Part shown: positions 8,798-17,054 of the stretch, piece after piece
How the letters are laid out: every line of letters begins with the position of its first letter
Position numbering within the stretch: position 1 is the stretch's first letter
Source of the DNA: Syntrophaceae bacterium
GTDB lineage: Bacteria > Desulfobacterota > Syntrophia > Syntrophales > Smithellaceae
DNA: 64,000 nucleotides
Assembly (NCBI GenBank): GCA_018436925.1
Contig: JAHDKI010000023.1
Span: 1-64,000, forward strand
Direction of reading: 5' to 3'
Notes under the pieces: generated by a model
Databases searched by the model: none
Told to the model about the DNA's origin: nothing
The model's input: the letters and a program-made list of their open reading frames with translations, nothing else
Made by a program: the position numbers and the translations under genes

Positions 8798-9367
8798 TTA
8801 CTTAAACTTGACGCCCGCAGAAAAGCCGTCCGCCAGATACCGGCCTGTTGCATGGTAACCGCGGGTTTCCGGGGCATAGATCACGGGGTCGATCTTGCCG
8901 ATATCCGGCAGACCATCGTCTCGCAGCAGAGATTTGTCGACCTTCACGTCCAGAATCTCACCGATGAAATGGGTGTGAACGCCGATCTCGTATTGGCCGA
9001 TGACCCGGCATTCCGCCGCCATCGGAAATTCGGCAATGAACGGCGCATCGACCTTGTCGCTTCGGACAGCGGTCAGTCCGGCCCTGGCAAATTTATCCTC
9101 ATGCCGGCCCGAAACGATCCCGCAATAGTCGGCCACGTCCACCTGAGCGGCGGAGGGCACATTGACCGTAAAGGCTTTTCGTTCCAGTATATTTTCATAC
9201 GTGTAGCGGGATTTTCGAAGCGATATCGCCACGGCGGGCGGATCTGAGCTGCAAATGCCCGCCCACGCCACAGTCGCCGCATTGGGACGGCCTGCTTTAT
9301 CATAGGTTCCGATCACCCAAACGGGTGTCGGGTAAATCAGCGTCAGCGCTCCGAATGATTTTTTCAC
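8798..9367 (-). CDS. Flavoredoxin-like flavin reductase (FMN-binding)
   Basis: A 189-residue protein of the flavin reductase-like/flavoredoxin family: PTPVWVIGTYDKAGRPNAAT near the N-terminus, then CSSDPPAVAISLRKSRYTY, the FMN-binding split-barrel signature. Later, EFPMAAECRVIGQYEIGVHTHFIGEI fits the family closely. It probably binds FMN and transfers electrons or reduces flavin in the cytoplasm, perhaps feeding an oxygen-detoxifying chain with the rubrerythrin just downstream. The partner is inferred from position only. Confidence 0.85.
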   Translation of the reverse strand: MKKSFGALTLIYPTPVWVIGTYDKAGRPNAATVAWAGICSSDPPAVAISLRKSRYTYENILERKAFTVNVPSAAQVDVADYCGIVSGRHEDKFARAGLTAVRSDKVDAPFIAEFPMAAECRVIGQYEIGVHTHFIGEILDVKVDKSLLRDDGLPDIGKIDPVIYAPETRGYHATGRYLADGFSAGVKFK

Positions 9368-9574
9368 AATGCCCCCTCACCATGACAAACTTACGGAATT
9401 GATGTTGAAAAGATCTATTGGAGCTCATCTTAATCATCAACAGGGCAATGTCAATTTTTTTATAAAAACTTATTAATTTTTGCACCGTATTGTAGTATGA
9501 AGAGGCGCCGAGGGAGAACAAGGCCCCAACGGACATCAGTCATCGCAACACTATTCTGAGGAGGAATCAAATCA

Positions 9575-9757
9575 ATGGCGACTGTCATGCCGGAAGGCGA
9601 AAATATTCAAAAAGCGATTAAATGGATTTCCGCGAACCTCGAAGAAAACAGCAATCAGCCCATTAACATGGTCATTGAAAAAGCGGTTTTCAAATTCGAT
9701 TTGTCGCCTAAGGACACGGAATTCCTTATGGGATTTTTCCGCAATCACAAAAAATAG
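9575..9757 (+). CDS. Small conserved-looking protein, 60 aa
   Basis: A 60-residue acidic/basic soluble protein with an AGGAGG Shine-Dalgarno about 12 nt before ATG 9575. The pattern ENIQKAIKWISANLEEN...KAVFKFDLSPKDTEFLMGFF looks like two or three short helices, and I believe similar small proteins occur in other Desulfobacterota, but I cannot name the family. It is transcribed away from the flavoredoxin gene. The reading frame and ribosome site support a real gene; the role is unknown. Confidence 0.7.
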   Translation: MATVMPEGENIQKAIKWISANLEENSNQPINMVIEKAVFKFDLSPKDTEFLMGFFRNHKK

Positions 9758-9817
9758 CGCCTCTGCCGGCCGACCCGCCGCTTTGGACATCCGCTTGATT
9801 TATCGGGCCGGCCTGAT

Positions 9818-10876
9818 CTAAAAAACGAAGCCGGTCGGATCAACTTGATCGAGAAACGGCGGATTCCATTTGGGGTTGTCGTCGCGGTCGATCAGCCTGG
9901 CCCGGATCCCCTCCACGTAGTCCGGATGGCGCGACATGAAGCGGGACGCTTTCAATTCCGCCGCAAAAACGTCCGAAATCGGACGGTTTTCATTGCGCCG
10001 CAAGAGCGCCAGCGTCAAAACCAGCGCAGTGGGAGAGCGTTCTCCGATACTTGCAAACACGTCCGCGCAATGCGCCTGTTGCTGCGTGCAGTGCGACAGC
10101 TCATCCAGAATGCCCCGAACATCCGTTCGCCCGGCAAAATATCGCTCCACCCACCGGTCCATGGATTCATCGCGGGGGATGTCGGGCAGGCAAAAGCCGG
10201 AGATCCGCCCGCCAAGACGCTTGACCAGGGCTTCTTTATCCAGGCCCGCTTCCGGCTCGAACGTTTCAAGACTTTCAATCAAGGCGCTTTTATCCCCGGA
10301 CCGAGTCAAAACATCGGCAAACCCGAGCCGCACACATTCGCCTGCGCGCATATCATAACCGGTCAGTCCCAGGTATTCCGGATACCCCTTCGGACAACGG
10401 GAAAACATCCATCCGGTCGAGCCGACATCGGGAAAAAAGCCGATCCGGGTTTCCGGCATGGCCATGCGCGTCCGCTCGGTGGCCACGCGAAGATCGGCGC
10501 CGGCGGTAATCCCCAGCCCGCCTCCCATCGTGATGCCGTCGGCTAAAACCACGACCGGTTTAGGGAACAGATGAATCTTCAGATCCAGCGCGTATTCTTT
10601 CGTAAAAAACGAATCAACTCCGGCAAAATTTCCCTCCACGCTCAGTCTGGCCAGTTGCTTGACGTCGCCTCCGGCGCAAAATCCCTTGTCGCTTTCACTA
10701 TAAAAGAGAACCAAACGGCAGGCCGGATCGGCCGCGGCCTCGTCCAGCAGACGGTCAATGGCATCGATCATCGATTCGCTCAGGCTGTTGATCGCTTCCG
10801 GCCGGTTCAGCACAATAGACATCACGGATTTCGAGCGGCCGGACAGCACATGCCGCGCAGACAGGTTTTCATTCAT
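9818..10876 (-). CDS. Enoyl-CoA hydratase/isomerase family protein, 3-hydroxyisobutyryl-CoA hydrolase-like
   Basis: A 352-residue crotonase-fold enzyme. SDKGFCAGGDVKQL and ADGITMGGGLGI form the oxyanion-hole regions, and MAMPETRIGFFPDVGSTGW is the signature that separates 3-hydroxyisobutyryl-CoA hydrolases from ordinary hydratases. The length (~350, with an extended C-terminus) also fits that group. It would hydrolyse a hydroxyacyl-CoA in valine or related acyl-CoA degradation. The start at 10876 is preferred: the frame runs back to 10969 but the extra 31 residues resemble no crotonase N-terminus, and an AAGGAG lies about 17 nt upstream of 10876, somewhat far. Confidence 0.85.
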   Translation of the reverse strand: MNENLSARHVLSGRSKSVMSIVLNRPEAINSLSESMIDAIDRLLDEAAADPACRLVLFYSESDKGFCAGGDVKQLARLSVEGNFAGVDSFFTKEYALDLKIHLFPKPVVVLADGITMGGGLGITAGADLRVATERTRMAMPETRIGFFPDVGSTGWMFSRCPKGYPEYLGLTGYDMRAGECVRLGFADVLTRSGDKSALIESLETFEPEAGLDKEALVKRLGGRISGFCLPDIPRDESMDRWVERYFAGRTDVRGILDELSHCTQQQAHCADVFASIGERSPTALVLTLALLRRNENRPISDVFAAELKASRFMSRHPDYVEGIRARLIDRDDNPKWNPPFLDQVDPTGFVF

Positions 10877-10907
10877 CGGTTCTCTTTGCAACGCTCCTTT
10901 TATTTTT

Positions 10908-10937
10908 TTGATTTCGCGGACCCCATTAGTATATAAT
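10908..10937 (+). promoter_or_regulatory. Sigma-70 promoter for the DUF2914 gene
   Basis: TTGATT (10908-10913) and a perfect TATAAT (10932-10937) are separated by 18 bp on the plus strand. They lie in the divergent region between the HIBYL-CoA hydrolase gene and the DUF2914 gene and imply a leader of about 95 nt. Confidence 0.6.
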
Positions 10938-11036
10938 GCGTTGCAATACAACCTGTTCTTTTGTGACATCCCGGCACACGAAGCGCCGGCCCGCAGCCGG
11001 CTTACATTAATTTCTTAACCTTTCAAGGAGGTCGTT

Positions 11037-11450
11037 ATGAAATTACGCATTTTTCTGGCCGCGTTGGCCGCGATTCTGACGGCGGGATTTTTTTTCACCG
11101 CCCCCGCGCAGGCGCAGGAACAAACACCCGGATTCAGCATTGAAAGGCTCGCTGTGGCCCGCGGCATTGAAAACCGCGAACCTGTGGGCATTGCCGAAAC
11201 CTTCAGCGCCGACACACCCGTAGTGTATTGTTTTATCGAAGCAAAAAGCATCGAAGCGGACACCCGGGTGACGGTTGCCTGGATCCACGAAGGAAAGGAG
11301 ATTCACAGCATCAGCCTGCCTTTGAAAGCGGGGCCGCGATGGCGAACAAGATCCGAAAAAACCCTCTATGGGCTGACGGGGGCCTGGAGCATTGAAATCC
11401 GGGACGAAGGCGGCAAAGTATTAAAGCAGACGTCTTTCAAGGTCGAATAA
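11037..11450 (+). CDS. Exported DUF2914-domain protein
   Basis: A 137-residue protein with a classical signal peptide (MKLRIFLAALAAILTAG, cleavage near AQA) and a beta-rich domain matching DUF2914: VVYCFIEAKSIEADTRVTVAW, EGKEIHSISLPL, GPRWRTRSEKTL, GAWSIEIRDEGGKVL. DUF2914 proteins are periplasmic or membrane-attached with no known activity. It has its own strong promoter and an intrinsic terminator immediately downstream, so it is a single-gene unit. AAGGAGG lies just upstream of the ATG. Confidence 0.85.
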   Translation: MKLRIFLAALAAILTAGFFFTAPAQAQEQTPGFSIERLAVARGIENREPVGIAETFSADTPVVYCFIEAKSIEADTRVTVAWIHEGKEIHSISLPLKAGPRWRTRSEKTLYGLTGAWSIEIRDEGGKVLKQTSFKVE

Positions 11451-11458
11451 TGAAACCC

Positions 11459-11510
11459 GGCGCGTCCGGCCTGATGGGTCCAATCAGGTCCGGACGCGCC
11501 GCTTTTTTTT
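11459..11510 (+). terminator. Intrinsic terminator between DUF2914 and mscL
   Basis: An 11-bp GC-rich stem (11459-11469 with 11490-11500) is followed by GC and eight Ts (11503-11510) on the plus strand. The plus-strand gene ends at 11450 and the mscL stop on the other strand falls at the T-run, so the element separates the convergent genes. Confidence 0.85.
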
Positions 11511-11923
11511 CACGCATTTTTGTGTTTCAGAAGATCGCGGATTTCGGCAAGCAGCTCCTGATCCTTCGTGGGCGGGGGCGGCGCGGCCGCTTCCTGTTCC
11601 TTTTTCTTCATGATCAATCCCAGAAACTTCACAATAAAGATATACAAGGCAAGAGCAATAATGAGGAAATTGACGACTTCACCGATAAACAGGCCGTAAG
11701 GAATTTCCTTGCCGTTGACCACCAGCTTCCAGGCCAGATAGCCCTGTTCGCCGGGCATTAGAAGGCTGATGGCCGGCATGATGATGTGTTTGACCAGAGA
11801 ATCGATGATTTTGCCGAAGGCGGCCCCGATGATCACACCGATCGCCAGGTCCACCACATTCCCTTTCAGAGCGAAGTTTTTGAATTCCTCCAGCATGGAC
11901 GACATTTTATTTTTTGCACTCAT
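11510..11923 (-). CDS. mscL: Large-conductance mechanosensitive channel MscL
   Basis: A 137-residue inner-membrane channel that opens under osmotic downshock. The first transmembrane helix is the hallmark FALKGNVVDLAIGVIIGAAFG, with the second around YGLFIGEVVNFLIIALALYIF, then the charged C-terminal bundle ending KDQELLAEIRDLLK. Length matches the family (~136). Start 11923 is set by AAAGGAGTGGGT immediately upstream; the open frame extends further back but only into non-MscL sequence. It follows the lipoprotein gene by 22 bp on the same strand. Confidence 0.95.
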   Translation of the reverse strand: MSAKNKMSSMLEEFKNFALKGNVVDLAIGVIIGAAFGKIIDSLVKHIIMPAISLLMPGEQGYLAWKLVVNGKEIPYGLFIGEVVNFLIIALALYIFIVKFLGLIMKKKEQEAAAPPPPTKDQELLAEIRDLLKHKNA

Positions 11924-11945
11924 ACCCACTCCTTTCAGTTTTTTT

Positions 11946-12383
11946 TTAATGGAGCCTGGACATCTCTTCATAGATTCGCGTATCGATCGCGGAAAAGATC
12001 TTGTCATACTGGTCTTTTTCCACAAGACGCCGCATTTCCCAGCCTGCTTTTTGCTGTTTTTCGGTAATCACGGACAAGGACAGCTCGCACTCTTTCCAGT
12101 TGATCTGCTTGACCGAGGCGACGGTTTTCGTTCGCCACCCGTCGGATTCGACGAAATCCGACAAAACGACTCGATCAGCGCGGTTGATCGTCACATTTTG
12201 ACCCAACCCTTTTTCACGGATGATGTGCGCCGTCGCGCGCAAAACCACGTCTTCTTTCGCCTCGTAGACATGAACGTGGCTATCCGGTCGTGAAATGGCG
12301 ACTCCGCCGGTAAAAGGCGTCGCGCAGGAAGACAGAAAAAAAGCCGTCAGGCACACCAGCAGGTTGAAGCGTCGATTGACCAT
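11946..12383 (-). CDS. Lipoprotein of unknown function
   Basis: A 145-residue protein with a lipoprotein signal: LLVCLTAFFLSSCATP, where LSSC is the lipobox and Cys20 would be lipidated. The mature part has about 125 soluble residues (HVHVYEAKEDVVLRATAHII, SVITEKQQKAGWEMRRLVE) and I do not recognise a family. It lies in a four-gene same-strand run (small coiled-coil, HD hydrolase, this gene, mscL). GGGAAAGGG upstream serves as ribosome site. Confidence 0.75.
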   Translation of the reverse strand: MVNRRFNLLVCLTAFFLSSCATPFTGGVAISRPDSHVHVYEAKEDVVLRATAHIIREKGLGQNVTINRADRVVLSDFVESDGWRTKTVASVKQINWKECELSLSVITEKQQKAGWEMRRLVEKDQYDKIFSAIDTRIYEEMSRLH

Positions 12384-12417
12384 CTGAATTCACCCTTTCC
12401 CTTGCCGGCCGGGACTC

Positions 12418-12993
12418 TCACCGGCTGCTTCCGTTGATCCACCAGTCATTCTTCTCTTTGAACCACCAGTGAGAAGAATCCGTCTTGAGTATCTGTTCGG
12501 CCAGCATCCTGCCGGTTTCCGTGGTCAGGCGCTGCATGGCGTAGTGAATCCACTCTTTGGCATACTGGTTTCCCAGATCCAAGCATTCTTTCAGCTCAAG
12601 CAAAAGCGCGATCTGATCCGCGTCCCGCGCGGCCTGCGCCTCCGGCGTCGTTTTATCGTTAAATTCGCGAACCGCCTGACGGATATCGTCTCCAAAAGGC
12701 AATCCGTCTGTCAGTTCGACGAGCGCCTTTTCCTCATCGACGGCAACATACTTTTTGTTGACATAGTTCATGTCGCCTGTACGCGCTTCGGTCAGGTCAT
12801 GCAACAGACAGATCTTGACCACCTTGGGCTCATCCAGAGCGGGATTCATCCGACACATCACATAGCCGATATAAATCGTGCGCAAAACATGCTCGGCGAC
12901 CGATTCCTTGCCGCTGCCCAGAAACTGATAGCCGGTTCGGGGCGTTTTGCACAGCATGCCGACTTCAAATAGAAAATCCGCAAGGCTGCTCAT
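12418..12993 (-). CDS. HD-domain phosphohydrolase (YfbR/5'-deoxynucleotidase-like)
   Basis: A 191-residue metal-dependent hydrolase. The HD signature is complete: SVAEHVLR (first His), CLLHDLTEARTGD (HD pair) and ARDADQIALLLE (distal Asp), with RTGYQFLG near the N-terminus as in YfbR-like 5'-nucleotidases and related HD proteins. Substrate is most likely a deoxynucleoside monophosphate, inferred from family. It starts 1 bp after the stop of the small coiled-coil gene, implying translational coupling. Confidence 0.85.
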   Translation of the reverse strand: MSSLADFLFEVGMLCKTPRTGYQFLGSGKESVAEHVLRTIYIGYVMCRMNPALDEPKVVKICLLHDLTEARTGDMNYVNKKYVAVDEEKALVELTDGLPFGDDIRQAVREFNDKTTPEAQAARDADQIALLLELKECLDLGNQYAKEWIHYAMQRLTTETGRMLAEQILKTDSSHWWFKEKNDWWINGSSR

Positions 12994-12994
12994 T

Positions 12995-13213
12995 TCAAGC
13001 CTTCTTCAGAACCTTGATCCGATTGGCCATCATCTCGGAAAGCTTTCGAATCTGCAACTGCAAGGACGCGATGCTGTCGGGCCGCATCGATTCGATCTTG
13101 TCGAGTTGCGCTTTCCAGTGCTCCAGAAGCGCGACTTCATTATCCCGAATTTTTTTTTCAAACCGCTCCTGGTATTCCTTGATGAAAGCGGCGGACGAAT
13201 CCAGTTGCGCCAT
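12995..13213 (-). CDS. Small coiled-coil protein, 72 aa
   Basis: A 72-residue highly charged helical protein (KEYQERFEKKIRDNEVALLE, LQLQIRKLSEMMANRIKVLK) with heptad-like spacing. GGAGGAG sits 5-6 nt before ATG 13213, a strong ribosome site. One base separates its stop from the HD hydrolase start, so the two are surely co-translated. I do not recognise the family; a small partner or scaffold for the HD enzyme is a guess based on coupling. Confidence 0.75.
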   Translation of the reverse strand: MAQLDSSAAFIKEYQERFEKKIRDNEVALLEHWKAQLDKIESMRPDSIASLQLQIRKLSEMMANRIKVLKKA

Positions 13214-13306
13214 AGGCTCCTCCTGTTGATGTGCGTGATCGTGGAATCCGGCGGCATTATATCATCCGGCGTCAAACATGCAACCGGCAATTTTCCAAAT
13301 GATTGT

Positions 13307-13333
13307 TTGACAGGCTTTGGCAAATACTATAAG
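13307..13333 (+). promoter_or_regulatory. Possible promoter for the DUF1385 gene
   Basis: TTGACA (13307-13312) and TATAAG (13328-13333) on the plus strand. The 15-bp spacer is short for sigma-70, so the call is tentative. It would place the start point within about 10 nt of ATG 13348. Confidence 0.4.
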
Positions 13334-13347
13334 CAAAGCGCCATTAT

Positions 13348-14244
13348 ATGGAAAGGCAAAACGACACAAGGGCTATGGGCTGCAAACCGAACCCCGAAGA
13401 CATCGCCGGAGGCCAGGCGATCATTGAAGGCGTCATGATGCGCCACGGCAATAAAATCGCCGCCGCCGTAAGACGTCCGGACAAAGAAATCGTTTTTTCG
13501 GAACGTTCCTATGTTCCGCTCACCCGCCGGTATAAACCGCTGGGATGGATGTTTGTCCGCGGCACGGTCACGCTTTTTGAAATGATGGTCATCGGCATTC
13601 AGTTTCTGATGTTTTCCGCCAATGTCGCTCTGTCGGAAGAAGAAAAGAAACCGCAAGGATGGGAAATGTACGTCTCGCTCGTGATCAGCTTCGCCACGGC
13701 GATTTTCTTTTTCGTCATTGTTCCGGCCTTTTTCTTCACGCAGATCAAAGCCGCCGTCGACAGTCTGATTCTGCTCAATATTCTGGAAGGCTGCGTCCGG
13801 CTGGGCATGTTTTTGTGTTTTCTGTCCGCCACGCTGCTCATGGCCGACATGCGGCGGGTTTATATGTATCACGGCGCGGAGCACAAAACCGTTTTCGCCT
13901 GGGAGGACGGTCGGGACCTGACGGTGGAAAACGTGAAAAAGTATTCCACGCGCCATCCCCGGTGCGGCACAAGTTTCATTCTGTTTGTCATGATCGTCTC
14001 GATTGTCGTTTTTTCCCTGCTGGGAAGGCCTGATTTTCTGCACCGCGTGGCATATAAAATCATGCTGATGCCGGTGATCGCCGGCATTTCCTACGAGGCC
14101 ATTCGATTCACCGGGAAATACAGCCGGCTGAAAATCATCCAGGCGCTCAGTTGGCCGGGCCTGGCCCTTCAGCGGATCACCACCCGCGAACCGGACGACG
14201 ACCAGATTGAAGTGGCCATCGCCGCGATGAAAAAAGTCGTCTAG
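13348..14244 (+). CDS. DUF1385 membrane protein
   Basis: A 298-residue integral membrane protein of the DUF1385 family: IAGGQAIIEGVMMRHG at the N-terminus and MYHGAEHKTVFAWE later are its two diagnostic motifs, with CGTSFILFVMIVSI following. About five or six hydrophobic segments are visible. Function is unknown; the invariant His/Glu of YHGAEHK suggest a metal or catalytic site. The ATG at 13348 lacks a good Shine-Dalgarno; the ATG at 13375 has AAGGG close upstream and is a possible alternative. An opposite-strand frame (13327-14301) is a shadow. Confidence 0.85.
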   Translation: MERQNDTRAMGCKPNPEDIAGGQAIIEGVMMRHGNKIAAAVRRPDKEIVFSERSYVPLTRRYKPLGWMFVRGTVTLFEMMVIGIQFLMFSANVALSEEEKKPQGWEMYVSLVISFATAIFFFVIVPAFFFTQIKAAVDSLILLNILEGCVRLGMFLCFLSATLLMADMRRVYMYHGAEHKTVFAWEDGRDLTVENVKKYSTRHPRCGTSFILFVMIVSIVVFSLLGRPDFLHRVAYKIMLMPVIAGISYEAIRFTGKYSRLKIIQALSWPGLALQRITTREPDDDQIEVAIAAMKKVV

Positions 14245-14284
14245 TCCGAAGGCTCGCCGGGCCGCCCTCATCGCCCGATAGCAG

Positions 14285-14313
14285 TTGACATTTCGGGGCA
14301 TATCACATAATAA
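14285..14313 (+). promoter_or_regulatory. Possible promoter for the LysM-PP-loop operon
   Basis: A perfect TTGACA (14285-14290), a 17-bp spacer and a weak -10 TAATAA (14308-14313), about 45 bp before the LysM protein start. Only the -35 box is convincing. Confidence 0.4.
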
Positions 14314-14358
14314 AACAAACCGTTTCCATTATTTTGTAAAGCGGGAGATCCGGTATAC

Positions 14359-16080
14359 ATGAACAAACGCCTGGCGACGGTTCTGACCGTGTGTGTTTTT
14401 TCAAGCGTCTTTCTTTCCTGCCCGACGCATGCCGCTGAAGATACGGCTCAGCTGACCTTCAGCAAGACCGCCGTCTCCAGGCGCGATCTGCAGATCTATA
14501 CCGTGCGGAAAGGCGATACGCTTTCCGCCATCGTCCGCAAGCTTCCCGACGTGCGCGAAAGAGATATTCCGGAACTCTACCGGGTGATCGGCGAGCTCAA
14601 CCCCGATGTCGAGGATCTAAACAAGCTGCGCGCGGGATTGCCTCTGGTCGTTCCCGGCAAAGTTCTGGTCGATGAGCCGGCAAAACCCTCGCCCCCGGCC
14701 GCGGCAATTTCCGCTTCCGGGCCTGCGCCGATCGCAACGCCGGAAGCAAAGCGATCCTACACCGTGCGCAAGGGCGACAGCCTCATCCGGATCGTGCACC
14801 GGGAGCTCAACATCAAGTCCCGCACGCAAGACACGCTCAAAACGATCAAGGCGCTCAATCCGGCCATTGCCGATGTCAACAAAATATTCGAAGGGCAAAT
14901 TATTGTCCTGCCGGGCGCTTCGGACACGGCGGCGGCTGTGACGGTTCCGCCGGCGGCGGCCGCCGAAAAGCCCCTGCCTCCCCTGCCTGAAGCGGCCGAT
15001 CCCGCCCGCGCCAAACAACCGATTTACATGTCCGACGAGGCGCGTCTCGCCGCGATCAAACAAATCATCACCGGCCTGGGAGGCTCGGTGATCACGTCCG
15101 GAAATTATTATCTGCCGATTTCGCGCACGGAACAGTGGACAATCGACTGCGCCGCGATTCCCGTCATCGAACTGCCGACCGGTACAACGCTGTTTCTTGA
15201 TTTCGATCGCCGCGCGCACCGCCAGCTTCGAAGAATGCTGGCCGAGCGCTGGAAAAACCATCATCTGCTCAGTCCCGATAAAAAAGACGATCTGATCTCG
15301 CTTCTGAAGAAAATCTTCCAGACGGACAGAAACTTCGATTTTGTCAAAACGGATCAACTGCTGTCGGCGGGAACGACCCCGGGCGCCGACATGGTTGTGG
15401 ACTGGCTGATCACGCGAAAAAGCCAATCCGGCGCCGCTCCGGTCGCCGGAGCGCTTCGATTGGTGTACAATGAAGCGCCGCTCTTTCCGGGGGCGCTTAT
15501 CGCCTACGCCAGACGAAACGGAACAGCCGTCACGGAGATCGCGCCCGAAAAAGGCCTCGTTTCCAATCCCGAAGAACTCTATTCCCTTCAATCGACGCCC
15601 GTGCTTGCGTCTCACAACGCGATCACCTTCGCCCAAGAGCTTCTATCCCTTCTGGAAATCGGCGTCGAGCCAGATGAGGATGTCCAGGTGTTCGATATCG
15701 CCCGCGACGGATTCAACCTGTCGATCAAGGCGGATCTGGTCGCCCGGCACGAAGGACGCAAACGCATTATACTGTCACGGAATCTGCCGCCCCAGTTCGT
15801 GAGCATTCTTGAAAAGGCGGGCAATGAACTGATTGTCATCCCCGACGAAGAACCGCGCCTCGAAACGCTCGAAAAAATTCTGCGCGGTTTCGGCATCCCT
15901 TCTGCGACCGGCTATTTTACCTTCTCCGGAACGGACATCCGCCGGGCGCCCTACACGATCGGTTTTGCCGGCACGAAAATCAAAGCCTCAAAAACTTTCT
16001 ACGCCGTCAATTCCGACTTCGACGAACAGATCTCCGGACTGCTCGCGGAAGGCTGGAATGTTCATATTATCCGGTACTGA
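14359..16080 (+). CDS. Exported protein with two LysM domains and an uncharacterised C-terminal region
   Basis: A 573-residue protein with a signal peptide (hydrophobic 7-20, CPTHA cleavage region). Two LysM modules follow: YTVRKGDTLSAIVRKL (about 49-100) ending LVVPGK, and YTVRKGDSLIRIVHREL (about 134-190) ending IIVLPG, each longer than a standard LysM because of an insert. A Pro/Ala linker leads to ~370 residues that I cannot assign (PTGTTLFLDFDRRAHRQLRR, IILSRNLPPQFVSILEKAGN). It probably binds peptidoglycan in the periplasm. The PP-loop gene begins 2 bp downstream, so the two are one transcript despite very different compartments. Confidence 0.82.
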   Translation: MNKRLATVLTVCVFSSVFLSCPTHAAEDTAQLTFSKTAVSRRDLQIYTVRKGDTLSAIVRKLPDVRERDIPELYRVIGELNPDVEDLNKLRAGLPLVVPGKVLVDEPAKPSPPAAAISASGPAPIATPEAKRSYTVRKGDSLIRIVHRELNIKSRTQDTLKTIKALNPAIADVNKIFEGQIIVLPGASDTAAAVTVPPAAAAEKPLPPLPEAADPARAKQPIYMSDEARLAAIKQIITGLGGSVITSGNYYLPISRTEQWTIDCAAIPVIELPTGTTLFLDFDRRAHRQLRRMLAERWKNHHLLSPDKKDDLISLLKKIFQTDRNFDFVKTDQLLSAGTTPGADMVVDWLITRKSQSGAAPVAGALRLVYNEAPLFPGALIAYARRNGTAVTEIAPEKGLVSNPEELYSLQSTPVLASHNAITFAQELLSLLEIGVEPDEDVQVFDIARDGFNLSIKADLVARHEGRKRIILSRNLPPQFVSILEKAGNELIVIPDEEPRLETLEKILRGFGIPSATGYFTFSGTDIRRAPYTIGFAGTKIKASKTFYAVNSDFDEQISGLLAEGWNVHIIRY

Positions 16081-16082
16081 TC

Positions 16083-17054
16083 ATGACTCAAGCCATTGCT
16101 CTTTTTTCGGGCGGACTCGACAGCATGCTCGCCGCCTTGATTGTCGCCCGGCAAAACATTGATGTGCTGTGTCTGACCTTCACCACCCCTTTTTTCGGCG
16201 CGGCCAAAGCGCAGGACGCCGCGCGCCGGATCGGCCTGCCGCTGGCCGTAGAAGACATTACCGAGGCCCATCTGGCCATGCTCAAATCGCCCCGCTATGG
16301 TTTCGGCAAAAACATGAATCCCTGCATTGACTGCCATACGCTGATGCTGAAAATCGCGGGCGACAAGATGGTTCAAACTGGCGCCGATTTCGTGCTGACC
16401 GGCGAGGTGATGGGCCAGCGTCCGATGTCGCAGACCAAACAGTCTCTTTATATCGTGGCTAAAAATTCCGGCTACGCCGATTATATTCTACGTCCCCTTT
16501 CGGCCAAACTGCTGGCCCCGATCAAAGCGGAACGGGAAGGCAAAATCAATCGCGACGGCCTTTTGGGAATTTCCGGCCGCGGTCGCAAGGATCAGATGCG
16601 TCTGGCCGACGAATTCGGCATCGGCGCGTATCCGCCGCCGGCCGGCGGCTGCCTTCTGACCGATCCTATGTTTTCGGCGCGTTTGCGCGACCTGATGGCG
16701 CGCGGAGAAGACCGGCAGCTGAGGGATTACGAGCTTTTGAAATACGGAAGACATTTCCGGAGCGAAGACGGCACGAAAATCATCGTCGGACGAAACAAAG
16801 CCGACAACGAACAGCTTCGTAAACTGGCCCAGGCGGATGACTGGATTTTGAATATGGCGACCTTCGCCGGTCCGCTGGTGGCCATCCCCGGCGGCAACGA
16901 TTCCGCCAAGCTCCTCGCGGCGGCTCTTTGCGTGCGTTATTCCGACGCGCCCGACGATGCCGAAGCCGAAGTGGTCTGCCGCAAGGGAAATAAAGCCACC
17001 ACCGTCATCGCCAGAGCGCTTTCCAGGGAAGCGTGCAGCCGGCTCATGCTTTAA
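16083..17054 (+). CDS. PP-loop ATP-pyrophosphatase with NFACT-R-like C-terminus (ThiI/MnmA-like tRNA thiolation family)
   Basis: A 323-residue cytoplasmic protein. FSGGLDSMLAALI is the PP-loop that adenylates a substrate. NPCIDCHTLML carries a CxxC and TGEVMGQRPMSQ follows, as in a group of ThiI-like tRNA-thiolation proteins. The C-terminal ~90 residues, with KIIVGRNKADNEQLRKLA, resemble the RNA-binding NFACT-R (DUF814) domain also found in RqcH. A role in tRNA sulfur modification is inferred from family. Its 3' end overlaps the convergent DUF4301 gene by 11 bp. Confidence 0.8.
   Translation: MTQAIALFSGGLDSMLAALIVARQNIDVLCLTFTTPFFGAAKAQDAARRIGLPLAVEDITEAHLAMLKSPRYGFGKNMNPCIDCHTLMLKIAGDKMVQTGADFVLTGEVMGQRPMSQTKQSLYIVAKNSGYADYILRPLSAKLLAPIKAEREGKINRDGLLGISGRGRKDQMRLADEFGIGAYPPPAGGCLLTDPMFSARLRDLMARGEDRQLRDYELLKYGRHFRSEDGTKIIVGRNKADNEQLRKLAQADDWILNMATFAGPLVAIPGGNDSAKLLAAALCVRYSDAPDDAEAEVVCRKGNKATTVIARALSREACSRLML

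Noticed and set aside
13327-14301. 324-codon minus-strand frame opposite the DUF1385 gene
   Set aside because: Mirror of a recognised membrane protein gene; no family resemblance or ribosome site.
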